Part shown: piece by piece, positions 43,079-50,524 of the stretch | How the letters are laid out: each line of letters begins with the position of its first letter | Position numbering within the stretch: the stretch's first letter is position 1 | Assembly: GCA_017504305.1 (NCBI GenBank) | Contig: JAFVRJ010000005.1 | Location: forward strand, 62,001 to 126,000 | Reading direction: 5' to 3' | DNA: 64,000 nt | Source of the DNA: Clostridia bacterium | GTDB lineage: Bacteria; Bacillota; Clostridia; Christensenellales; DTU072 | The notes under the pieces: generated by a model | The model's database searches: none | What the model saw: only the letters and a program-made list of their open reading frames with translations | Told to the model about the DNA's origin: nothing | Translations under genes and position numbers: made by a program

Positions 43079-43979
43079 GCCCTTGATACTTATTACGTAG
43101 CAATTCGATTTCGGTATAATCGACTTGCCCTCTAAAACATCCGATTTCAGTAACGCACTTCCCACCGGTAATATTACCGCAAAGGAGTGCGTTTTCTATA
43201 TCGTAACCTTTTACGATGCCGTAAACAAAACCTGCAAGGAAGTTATCACCCGCACCCGTTGAATCGATGCCTTTAAATTCCGGTATCGACTTTACAAAAA
43301 CCGTTTTATCTCCCTCTTTGCCGAGCGCCCCGCGCTTATCGAGCTTGACAACCGCTTTTTTGAAATACTTGCTTAACTCATCAAGCGCTTCTTCGGGAGT
43401 GGCTTTGCCTGTAAGCTTAACGGCCTCTTTGCTGTTGGGAGTATAGTAATCGGCGAGTTTAACGTAATCACCATACTTATCCATAGTAAGCTCGTCGTCC
43501 CAGCCGGTATCAAGCACTAAAATAGCGTCCTCGGCTTTGAGCTTTTTATAAACGTCCAAATGCTCAAGAGCCTCCATCAAAACAACGTCGGCACCTTTTG
43601 AAGCGTTGTATACTTCAGCTTCGCTCTCGGCGGTTGAGTGGTATGCCGTTGTATAAGTAGCAATCGAACGATCCTCGGGAGTGATCATTACGGTCGATAC
43701 GTTGACGGGGATTTTATCGCCCTCGTAAACGTTGGTCACCTCGATACCCTTTGCTTCAAGCTCCGCTTTAGCAAAGCTCGAAAACATATCTTTGCCGAGA
43801 TAGGTTATAAAAGAGGTTTGCTCACCAAGTTTACGTAAATGCGCAAGAGTAGCGGGATATCCCCCGCCAAGTAAGATCTCAAAGCCCTCGGAATACAGCT
43901 CTTCCCCCTCGCCTATAAGACGTGGCAAACCGCTATAAACAAGATCAACGTTAGTTTTACCAATACCTACTATTTTCAT
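43065..43979 (-). CDS. PfkB-family carbohydrate kinase
   Basis: 304 residues from the ATG at 43979, which overlaps the GH4 stop as TAATG. Ribokinase-type motifs: EILLGGGYPATLAHLRKLG near residue 35 and the ATP/anion-hole signature GIDSTGAGDNFLAGF near 250. Phosphorylates a sugar or nucleoside; the adjoining GH4 gene suggests the substrate comes from a glycoside. The usual Asp/Glu pattern around the lid is intact. Convergent overlap (14 bp) with the GH2-like gene. Confidence 0.88.
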   Translation of the reverse strand: MKIVGIGKTNVDLVYSGLPRLIGEGEELYSEGFEILLGGGYPATLAHLRKLGEQTSFITYLGKDMFSSFAKAELEAKGIEVTNVYEGDKIPVNVSTVMITPEDRSIATYTTAYHSTAESEAEVYNASKGADVVLMEALEHLDVYKKLKAEDAILVLDTGWDDELTMDKYGDYVKLADYYTPNSKEAVKLTGKATPEEALDELSKYFKKAVVKLDKRGALGKEGDKTVFVKSIPEFKGIDSTGAGDNFLAGFVYGIVKGYDIENALLCGNITGGKCVTEIGCFRGQVDYTEIELLRNKYQGLIVR

Positions 43980-45343
43980 TATTTCCAACCCTCGCAATAT
44001 TCCTTGTTGTGCTCGATATAGGCTTCCAAAATATTGTTTTCGGCACCCTCTACAACCATTAACGGATGTATACTGAGTGCTTTGAGAGCAAGAGCGCGAT
44101 CCCTATTGAGTATTGCCCTTGCGCCAAGCCTTTCGTACTCTTTTACCCTTTGAAGTAGGTCTACTTCGTACGCGCCAAGATAGCCGAAACGATGTGGAAC
44201 CACACCGCGCTTTGATACAGTCGCGGTAACTTCGACAACGTCGCTAAGGTCAAGGTAAGGTATTGCATCGCCGTTCGGCACGCAAAGTACCATATCCTCG
44301 ACCTTATCTTCGTTTACAATTTCGATATAACGTATCGCAACGCCTGCATATCCGTCGTCACCTCCGCCGTATATATCGAACTTCCACTCGTAGTTGCGCT
44401 TGATGCCCGTCTCGTTTGCCATATAACTTCCATCACGAACACCATACCATTTTTCGTATATCTCAAGCGCCTTTCCAAAGTCTTTGTTTACGTCAATCTT
44501 ACTTAACTCCGCCGTCATATTACGGTTAACACGAGCTATCAGTTCGCCTCGGGTTTCGGTAGAGGATTGTATGTTCTTAAGGGCGTTGTCTGCATAAAAA
44601 TAGTAGTACAAGTACTCGTTAGGCACATATCCCTTTTCGAGCAAAAGATCCTTTTCAAAGTATCTTATATCGGTATCGACGTAAGCACGTGGATCATTGA
44701 TGATTTTGGGGATTATTTCCTCACCGTCAAGCTTGATGCTTGTAAAAAATGAACAATGGTTTAACCCGCTAATCTCGCCTTCAATGGTAGAATCTTCCTT
44801 GCCGTAAATCTTTTTAAACTGCGCAAGCATACCGCTCGGAGCATCGCAAATACCAAAGGTAAAATGGTACCCCGCTTCGCGGAGCGCTTGAGAAACGATG
44901 CCTGCAGGATTGGTAAAGTTAAAAACTTTAACGCTCGGTTTGGAGTATTTTTTAATAAGCTCACAGTATTCAATAAGTGCCGGTATAGAACGCATTGCAA
45001 AGCTAAAGCCGGCCACCCCAGTGGTTTCTTGACCTATAACGCCGTGATCAAGAGCAATACGCTCGTCTTTAACGCGCATATCGTCTTCGCCTACACGGAT
45101 GGTGGTTATAACGTAATCGGCATCGGTAACAGCTTCAACCGCATCGGTTGTCAAACTAAACTTTAAATCGGGCTCTATAATCGAAGCTACCTTACGCGCC
45201 ATTTCGCCGTAAATAGATAGCTTTTTAGGATTATTATCCATAAAGCAAAGTTCGGTTATGCCGAGCGAGGTTGCCTTGCGAGCAAGGCTTTTAGCCAAAA
45301 ACATCGAGCGGACTCCGCCACCCCCAATAACTGTAAGTTTCAT
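43979..45343 (-). CDS. GH4 family NAD-dependent 6-phospho-glycosidase
   Basis: 454 residues from the ATG at 45343 (AGGAG 9 nt upstream). N-terminal NAD fold MKLTVIGGGGVRSMFLAKSL, Asp-containing CFMDNNPKKL, VKVFNFTNPAGIVSQAL, and the Mn-ligand motif TFGICDAPSG with GLNHCSFFT. GH4 enzymes use NAD and Mn to cleave 6-phospho-beta- or alpha-glycosides after PTS-type import. Which linkage is not clear. Forms an operon with the PfkB kinase; its promoter is 45364-45392. Confidence 0.92.
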   Translation of the reverse strand: MKLTVIGGGGVRSMFLAKSLARKATSLGITELCFMDNNPKKLSIYGEMARKVASIIEPDLKFSLTTDAVEAVTDADYVITTIRVGEDDMRVKDERIALDHGVIGQETTGVAGFSFAMRSIPALIEYCELIKKYSKPSVKVFNFTNPAGIVSQALREAGYHFTFGICDAPSGMLAQFKKIYGKEDSTIEGEISGLNHCSFFTSIKLDGEEIIPKIINDPRAYVDTDIRYFEKDLLLEKGYVPNEYLYYYFYADNALKNIQSSTETRGELIARVNRNMTAELSKIDVNKDFGKALEIYEKWYGVRDGSYMANETGIKRNYEWKFDIYGGGDDGYAGVAIRYIEIVNEDKVEDMVLCVPNGDAIPYLDLSDVVEVTATVSKRGVVPHRFGYLGAYEVDLLQRVKEYERLGARAILNRDRALALKALSIHPLMVVEGAENNILEAYIEHNKEYCEGWK

Positions 45344-45363
45344 AAGGTATATCTCCTCGTTCA

Positions 45364-45392
45364 ATTATAATAGCACGCGCGCGGTTTGTCAA
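45364..45392 (-). promoter_or_regulatory. Promoter of the GH4-pfkB operon
   Basis: Consensus TTGACA, a 17-bp spacer carrying CCGCGCGCG, and TATAAT on the minus strand, 20 nt before the GH4 ATG. It lies back to back with the sialidase promoter (45411-45439), leaving 18 bp between the two -35 boxes. Confidence 0.8.
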
Positions 45393-45410
45393 TTTAGTAA
45401 TTTACCGCTA

Positions 45411-45439
45411 TTGCCTAAACGGCGATTATGTGATATACT
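45411..45439 (+). promoter_or_regulatory. Leaderless promoter of the sialidase-like gene
   Basis: TTGCCT, 17 bp, TATACT with a TG extension (TGATATACT). The -10 ends 6 nt before the ATG at 45446; no ribosome site. Confidence 0.75.
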
Positions 45440-45445
45440 GATTTT

Positions 45446-46720
45446 ATGAGAACACCTATTATAATTTTTGATAAATCATCGGGTAATGCCGATAATTACC
45501 GTATTCCCTCTATCGTTGCAACAAGTAGCGGTAGACTGGTTGCTTCTGCAGACGAGCGCTACTTTACCGGGCGCGACAACCCCAATCGTATCGATAAGGT
45601 TGTAAGGACCTCTGACGATGGTGGCATAACTTGGAATAAACAAGTAACCGCCGTTAAGACTATTGGCGAAGATAAAATGCACTCGTCCGCCGCCATTGAT
45701 CCGGCGACCCTCTATGACGATGAGCAAAACGTTATTTTTATGCTATATTCCTATACCCCTGCAGGCATCGGAATACTTAACTGTAACGCCGGCTCCGGCT
45801 TAAGAGGCGGTAAACAACGTGTTGTTAAAGGAATTTGCAACTATCACGTTGTAAACGGCGAACTTACCCATAAGGGTAAGCCTATTGGCGTACAAGTTGA
45901 TGAGGAAGGAAATCTTTCCTGCGGTGGCAATATATTTACTGCAAGCTCGCCTTACAAAGCATACGGCACTTCTTACTTGATGCTTACCACGTCGAGTGAT
46001 GGTGGCGATAGTTGGACAAAGCCGGTTTGTCTTGACGATATGGTTAAATCCAATCGTATGCACTTTATTGGCTCCGGCCCCGCCAACGGCATAAAACTTA
46101 AAAACGGAAAATATTCAGGACGTTTGGTGTTCCCCGTATATTACGGACTTGGCAAACTCCCCATGAGCCTTACTTGTGCAGCCATTTGGAGTGATGACGG
46201 CGGTAAAACTTGGTCCATTGGTCAAACCCCTCCTATCAAGGGAAGATTCCCCAAAAAATCTCCTTGGATTATACCCGATCCTTTAATGACAACGGAAAGC
46301 CAAATCGTAGAGCTTCCGAACGGTGATTTAGCGGTATTTATGCGCAACCACAATAAAAAAAGACGTATTATGCGCGCTATTTCAAAAGACGGCGGAGCGA
46401 CTTGGAGCTATCCGGAGTTTATCGAAGACCTCCCCCATTGTATATGCCAAATTACTGCCATCGGCTTTGAATACGAGGGTGAATTCTTAATTGCGTGCGT
46501 AAACGCAAGCTCCACAAAAAAACGTGAACACGGTGTAATCAAGATTTCCAAAGATCTTGGCAAAACTTTCCCCTATTCACTGACAATAACCGAGGGCGAA
46601 TTCGTTTATAGTTCGGCAGTCTACATGGGCAACGGAGAAATTGCATTGGTATACGAAGACAACACCCAACACGAGGACATTAAGTTTACCGTAATCAACG
46701 TAAATGAGATTTTAAAATAA
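45446..46720 (+). CDS. Sialidase-family (GH33-like) protein, intracellular
   Basis: 424 residues, no signal peptide. NYRIPSIVATSSGRLVASAD contains the YRIP arginine motif, and four Asp boxes follow (SDDGGITW, SSDGGDSW, SDDGGKTW, SKDGGATW), the hallmark of six-bladed sialidase propellers. A late IVELPNGDLAVFMRN and GEFVYSSAVYMGNG (nucleophile-Tyr region) complete the fold. It should cleave terminal sialic acid or a related sugar from imported oligosaccharides. No nan genes or transporter are nearby. Leaderless start. It is the last gene before the accessory hairpin array. Confidence 0.88.
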   Translation: MRTPIIIFDKSSGNADNYRIPSIVATSSGRLVASADERYFTGRDNPNRIDKVVRTSDDGGITWNKQVTAVKTIGEDKMHSSAAIDPATLYDDEQNVIFMLYSYTPAGIGILNCNAGSGLRGGKQRVVKGICNYHVVNGELTHKGKPIGVQVDEEGNLSCGGNIFTASSPYKAYGTSYLMLTTSSDGGDSWTKPVCLDDMVKSNRMHFIGSGPANGIKLKNGKYSGRLVFPVYYGLGKLPMSLTCAAIWSDDGGKTWSIGQTPPIKGRFPKKSPWIIPDPLMTTESQIVELPNGDLAVFMRNHNKKRRIMRAISKDGGATWSYPEFIEDLPHCICQITAIGFEYEGEFLIACVNASSTKKREHGVIKISKDLGKTFPYSLTITEGEFVYSSAVYMGNGEIALVYEDNTQHEDIKFTVINVNEILK

Positions 46721-46750
46721 GTAAAATAACACAAAACACCCGCCTTTAGC

Positions 46751-46947
46751 GTGATACTCTTAACGGAGTATCACGCAACTCTATTCGCCTGCGGCGAGTG
46801 ATATTGCTTCGCAGTGATATTCGGCTTACACCGAGTGATATTTGCTACGCAAGTTTATGGGCGAATAGAATATCACTGAAGCCGAAGGCTTCAATATCAC
46901 TGTCGCTATGCGACAATATCACTCTTTGCGTCAGCAAAGAATATCAC
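46751..46947. repeat. Array of small hairpins separated by GTGATATT / AATATCAC
   Basis: Eight small hairpins in about 200 bp. The first is GTGATACTC/GAGTATCAC (46751-46774). The left half has hairpin-GTGATATT units (GTGATATT at 46798, 46814 and 46835); the right half has AATATCAC-hairpin units (AATATCAC at 46869, 46893, 46915 and 46940). Each half is the reverse complement design of the other. An outer stem CTATTCGCC (46781-46789) / GGCGAATAG (46860-46868) encloses the left half. No frame or promoter lies inside. Between 46948 and 47101 there is one further hairpin (46964-47004) and nothing else recognisable. Confidence 0.9.
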
Positions 46948-47101
46948 ATTATACCAAGAGAAAAAGAGAGGACATTCCGGCTATGAACCGATTTGTTCTC
47001 TCTTTCTGCTTGTTATAAAGGTTTGGGCTTAGCCCATACTGCATTTGTCCAGACAAATGCGATGCTCGCACTTAACGGTATTTTTCAAATTCTCCGCTAA
47101 G

Positions 47102-47127
47102 AACACCCACCTTTTAAGGTGGGTGTT
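47102..47127. terminator. Bidirectional terminator AACACCCACC
   Basis: A 12-bp perfect stem (AACACCCACCTT / AAGGTGGGTGTT) followed by TTAATTTTAT on the plus strand. It ends the XRE gene on the minus strand and any plus-strand transcript from the sialidase side. A partial copy of its left arm, AACACCCGCCTTT, lies at 46734-46746 before the hairpin array. Confidence 0.85.
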
Positions 47128-47139
47128 TAATTTTATAAA

Positions 47140-47385
47140 TTAATAAGTTCCTTCAATTCCTTTATCCTTAAATAAGTCATCATTAAAGAAATCAAATAAG
47201 GTTATATCGAGCGCTTGGCATACGTCAAGCAACGTGCGCGTACCTGTATTTTTGCTCCTACCATAAAAAATACAACGAATTGTAGAAGAAGGCAAACCAG
47301 CAAGCGTCGCCAATTTATTCGGCGTTATACCTTTTTGGTCGCATAAAGCTAATATTCTTTTTGTTATAGCCTCTTCTAACTTCAT
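47140..47385 (-). CDS. XRE-family helix-turn-helix regulator
   Basis: 81 residues from the ATG at 47385 with AAGGA 7 nt upstream; the longer frame to 47550 would overlap the divergent SLOG gene. LEEAITKRILALCDQKGITP, NKLATLAGLPSSTIRCIFYG and RTLLDVCQALDITLFDFF are the standard lambda-repressor fold. It is visibly A+T-richer than the core genes. Probably binds the twin AGCGATATATCTCT repeats between it and the SLOG gene and represses one or both genes. Confidence 0.85.
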   Translation of the reverse strand: MKLEEAITKRILALCDQKGITPNKLATLAGLPSSTIRCIFYGRSKNTGTRTLLDVCQALDITLFDFFNDDLFKDKGIEGTY

Positions 47386-47400
47386 TAATATTCCTTTTGT

Positions 47401-47462
47401 AGCGATATATCTCTTTAATAACTTTATCAAACAAATGTTAAAATTATGAGCGATATATCTCT
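47401..47462. promoter_or_regulatory. Twin operator-like repeats AGCGATATATCTCT
   Basis: The 14-mer AGCGATATATCTCT occurs at 47401-47414 and again at 47449-47462, 48 bp apart, each with the palindromic core GATATATC. The first lies 16-29 nt before the XRE start. The second covers the -35 position of the SLOG promoter, whose extended -10 (TGCTATAAT) ends at 47477. Placement fits autoregulation by the XRE protein. Confidence 0.7.
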
Positions 47463-47483
47463 GACTTATGCTATAATGAAGAT

Positions 47484-47951
47484 ATGATTCAACCTTTACG
47501 AGTTTGCTTTTTTGGACATAGAAGTTGTTTGCCGACCTCGTTACGCCCAATGCTAAAAGACGCTGTTGAGCGTCTAATTCTAAATGGCTGTTATTTTTTT
47601 ACCATGGGAACTCATGGCGATTTTGATTCACTTGCTTTGAGCGTGTGCATGGAATTACGTAAGAAGTATCCTCGAATTGAAATCGAGATTGCATTTTCAA
47701 ATCTGCCATGCATAACTCAAAACGCTGAATTTTATAAATTCCATAACTTAAAAACTTGTTTGTATGAAACGGAAGAGGTGCATTTTAAAAATAGAATTTC
47801 CGCTTGTAATAAACAAATGATTAATTCTTGCAATTTCATTGTTTGCTACGTAGATGATTACACGTTTCCAAGCGGTGCGCGCAATGCGCTAAAGTATGCT
47901 ATAAAACGCAATCTTCATGTGATTAATTTGTATAATAAAACACCCACTTAA
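47484..47951 (+). CDS. SLOG-family (Rossmann, nucleotide-binding) protein
   Basis: 155 residues. VCFFGHRSCLP at the start, MGTHGDFDSLALSVCMELRK (about 41-60), a central NAEFYKFHNL and the late VCYVDDYTFPSGARNALKYA fit the SLOG/DprA-like Rossmann superfamily, whose members bind nucleotides or nucleotide-derived signals. Some stand-alone SLOG proteins act in phage defence or stress signalling. The ATG is leaderless (6 nt after TATAAT). Divergent from the XRE gene; base composition is A+T-rich like its partner. A regulator-sensor pair is inferred. Confidence 0.75.
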   Translation: MIQPLRVCFFGHRSCLPTSLRPMLKDAVERLILNGCYFFTMGTHGDFDSLALSVCMELRKKYPRIEIEIAFSNLPCITQNAEFYKFHNLKTCLYETEEVHFKNRISACNKQMINSCNFIVCYVDDYTFPSGARNALKYAIKRNLHVINLYNKTPT

Positions 47952-47966
47952 ATCAAGCGGGTGTTT
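47937..47966. terminator. Bidirectional terminator between SLOG and P-type ATPase genes
   Basis: AAACACCCACTT / AAGCGGGTGTTT with a 5-nt loop, overlapping the SLOG stop and 18 nt from the ATPase stop; runs of T on both sides. Similar in sequence to the terminator at 47102-47127 on the other side of the XRE/SLOG pair. Confidence 0.8.
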
Positions 47967-47984
47967 CTATTTTTTGTAGTCCTT

Positions 47985-50405
47985 TTATGCTTTTTTGATT
48001 TTGGTAATCAGTTTGGTTTTAAGTGCGCTTAAACACGCCATAAATTTATCGAGGACGTTGGTCTTTTCGAATAAAACAAGTAATCCTACGAGTATCAGTA
48101 TCGATCCAACTGCAACAGGTGCTGCAAGTATCAACATATCAAGATTGTAGGTACTACATAAACCAAACGTTTCGCGGGTGAACGGTATAGCACAGCACCC
48201 TGCAAAGAATACTGCAAGTACAACTACAAGCGCGATACGTAGTTTTGTAAAAGGTATACAAATTTTTACGATAAATGCAAGACCTACTGCAACCGTAACT
48301 ATTACGGCTACCGTCGATAGTTGCGCGCTGGTAAGATTTAACGCAGGAGCTGCAAGATATGCAGTCAGTACCGCTATAACCACCGATATTGATGCAGGAA
48401 GGGCATTTTTGATAACGGTAGACATAAATTTGCCCTTAACTATCTCTCTATTTGGTTCGAGTGCAAGTATAAACGCCGGAGGTCCTATAGTTATATATCC
48501 GACGAGCGTCAAGTTTTTGGGGATAAACGGTAGGTCCGCAGAGAGTATCATAAAGATAAATGCAAACGCTACGTTATACATCGTTTTAATAAGGAATAAC
48601 GATGCACTTCTTTGTAAGTTGTTTATACATCTTCTGCCTTCGGCAACAACTTTAGGCATTGATGCAAAGTTGTTATCGAGAAGTACCAACTTCGATACGT
48701 TCTTCGATGCATCTGATCCGCTCGCTACCGCTATAGAACAGTCGGCTTCGCGTAAGGCAAGTACGTCGTTTACACCATCACCGGTCATACCTACGGTATG
48801 TCCTTTTGCCTTAAGAGCCTTGACAAGCATTAACTTTTGATCGGGCGTAACTCTACCAAATACCGTATACTTTTCAGCGGCCTCATATACCGCTTCCTCG
48901 GTGGTTAAAGTTGATGCATCAATATAGTTTTCAGCATCCTCAAGACCTGCGCGAGCTGCTACGCTCTTGACCGTTACGGGGTTATCACCGGAAATAATCT
49001 TTATGGTTACACCTTGCTCCTTAAAGAAGTTCAAAGTGTCCTTCGCTTCCGCTCTTATCTTGTCGCTAATTAGCACCAGTCCCATTAACTCTATGCCTTC
49101 CGAAAGCTCGTTGTTAACCATTTCGGTGCTTCCCTTGGCTACCGCAATAACGCGCATGCCACGCTCGGAGTATCCTTTGATTTCCGCTATAAGCTCCTCA
49201 CTCATATCCTTGAATATGAACTCCGTTGCACCCATTACGTACGAGCCACCGCTTACGTTTATGCCACTATACTTTCTTTGAGAGCTAAATGGTACTATCC
49301 CGCTCGCCTTTTGATAATTACTAATACCATCGGTGTAATCGCGTACCGCTATTGCAGTTGGGTTATCGTCGCCAATATTGTTTACCAACGATGCTAAAAC
49401 CTCTTTGATTTCTTGGAGATTTGCACCCTTTTCAACAACCTCTACAACTTCCATTTTTCCTTCGGTAATAGTACCGGTCTTGTCAAGACAAAGTACGTCT
49501 ACACGAGCAAGAATTTCGGAGCAATATAGGTCTTGCGCCAATGCGTTATGGCGCGAAAGCTTAACTACGCTTACACAGAATACCGCACTTGTCAAAGCTA
49601 CGAGTCCGCTCGGAATCATGCCAATTAGGTTACCAAGTACCGTTAGTACGGTATCGTTAAGCGCATTTTTATGCAAAAAGTACTTGACCGAGAACAGCGC
49701 CAAACCAAGAGGTACAATAATAAACGACATTACCTTGATAAACTTTGTAAGGGAGTTCGAAATTTCGCTATTTTGTGCCTTTAGTTTTTTTGCACCTGCC
49801 GTTATTTTGGTTGCGTAGTTGTCAAGCCCTACGTGTATTACCTTACTGTTTGCCGTTCCGCTTATAACAAAGCTGCCGCTGAGTACAGTATCGCCAACAA
49901 CCTTGGTGATTGGATCTGATTCACCGGTTATTAAGCTTTCATTAACCTCAAGCGAGCCCTCTGTAATAACGGCGTCGGCACAAATTTGGCTACCTGCCGA
50001 TAGCAATATAAGATCGTCCAAAACGATATCTTTTAGAGCTATATTTACCTTTTCGCCATCACGAATTGCCGTTACTTTGGGAGCGGATAGCAACGATAGC
50101 TTATCTATAGTGCGCTTTGCCTTAAGTTCTTGCGCAATGCCTATTACGGTGTTGGAAACTACTATTACCAAAAATCCGTAGTTGGAAAAACCATCCCAAT
50201 CGTAGGTTATAAAAAAGAATTGAACGATACTTATAACCAAAAAGAGTAGGTTAAAAAAGGTAAAGATATTTGTACGCAATATTTGTGGAACGCTCTTGGT
50301 CTTGACGTTTTGATCGCCGTTGACAAGTCCTTTTTCCACACGATCGCTGACCTCTAATGAAGTCAAACCAACGTTTTGTACAGTTAAGTTTTGGCTATTA
50401 TCCAT
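47985..50405 (-). CDS. Cation-transporting P-type ATPase (CtpE-like)
   Basis: 806 residues from the ATG at 50405 (AAAGGAG upstream). Actuator TGES (about 160-163), phosphorylation site DKTGTITEG (Asp308), nucleotide domain and hinge TGDGVNDVLALREADCSIA; eight to ten membrane helices. Membrane helix 4 has IPSGLVALTSA in place of PEGL, and there is no heavy-metal CPC motif or N-terminal metal domain. This pattern resembles CtpE-type calcium or cation exporters of Firmicutes and Actinobacteria. Substrate is inferred. Its promoter is back to back with that of the esterase gene. Confidence 0.88.
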   Translation of the reverse strand: MDNSQNLTVQNVGLTSLEVSDRVEKGLVNGDQNVKTKSVPQILRTNIFTFFNLLFLVISIVQFFFITYDWDGFSNYGFLVIVVSNTVIGIAQELKAKRTIDKLSLLSAPKVTAIRDGEKVNIALKDIVLDDLILLSAGSQICADAVITEGSLEVNESLITGESDPITKVVGDTVLSGSFVISGTANSKVIHVGLDNYATKITAGAKKLKAQNSEISNSLTKFIKVMSFIIVPLGLALFSVKYFLHKNALNDTVLTVLGNLIGMIPSGLVALTSAVFCVSVVKLSRHNALAQDLYCSEILARVDVLCLDKTGTITEGKMEVVEVVEKGANLQEIKEVLASLVNNIGDDNPTAIAVRDYTDGISNYQKASGIVPFSSQRKYSGINVSGGSYVMGATEFIFKDMSEELIAEIKGYSERGMRVIAVAKGSTEMVNNELSEGIELMGLVLISDKIRAEAKDTLNFFKEQGVTIKIISGDNPVTVKSVAARAGLEDAENYIDASTLTTEEAVYEAAEKYTVFGRVTPDQKLMLVKALKAKGHTVGMTGDGVNDVLALREADCSIAVASGSDASKNVSKLVLLDNNFASMPKVVAEGRRCINNLQRSASLFLIKTMYNVAFAFIFMILSADLPFIPKNLTLVGYITIGPPAFILALEPNREIVKGKFMSTVIKNALPASISVVIAVLTAYLAAPALNLTSAQLSTVAVIVTVAVGLAFIVKICIPFTKLRIALVVVLAVFFAGCCAIPFTRETFGLCSTYNLDMLILAAPVAVGSILILVGLLVLFEKTNVLDKFMACLSALKTKLITKIKKA

Positions 50406-50430
50406 ATAAACGCTCCTTTTAAACGTCATT

Positions 50431-50459
50431 ATTATATCACAGGTGCGCGCGCGAATCAA
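50431..50459 (-). promoter_or_regulatory. Promoter of the P-type ATPase gene
   Basis: TTGATT, 17 bp with CGCGCGCGCA, and TGATATAAT (extended -10) on the minus strand, 25 nt before the ATG. Confidence 0.75.
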
Positions 50460-50475
50460 GATTGTTTATTAGCTA

Positions 50476-50504
50476 TTGTATTATTCGGCTATGCGTGTTA
50501 TAAT
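50476..50504 (+). promoter_or_regulatory. Promoter of the esterase gene
   Basis: TTGTAT, 17 bp, TATAAT with TG extension (GTGTTATAAT); GCGGAGGG ribosome site follows 12 nt later. Confidence 0.7.
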
Positions 50505-50524
50505 TATCAAAAGCGGAGGGAACT

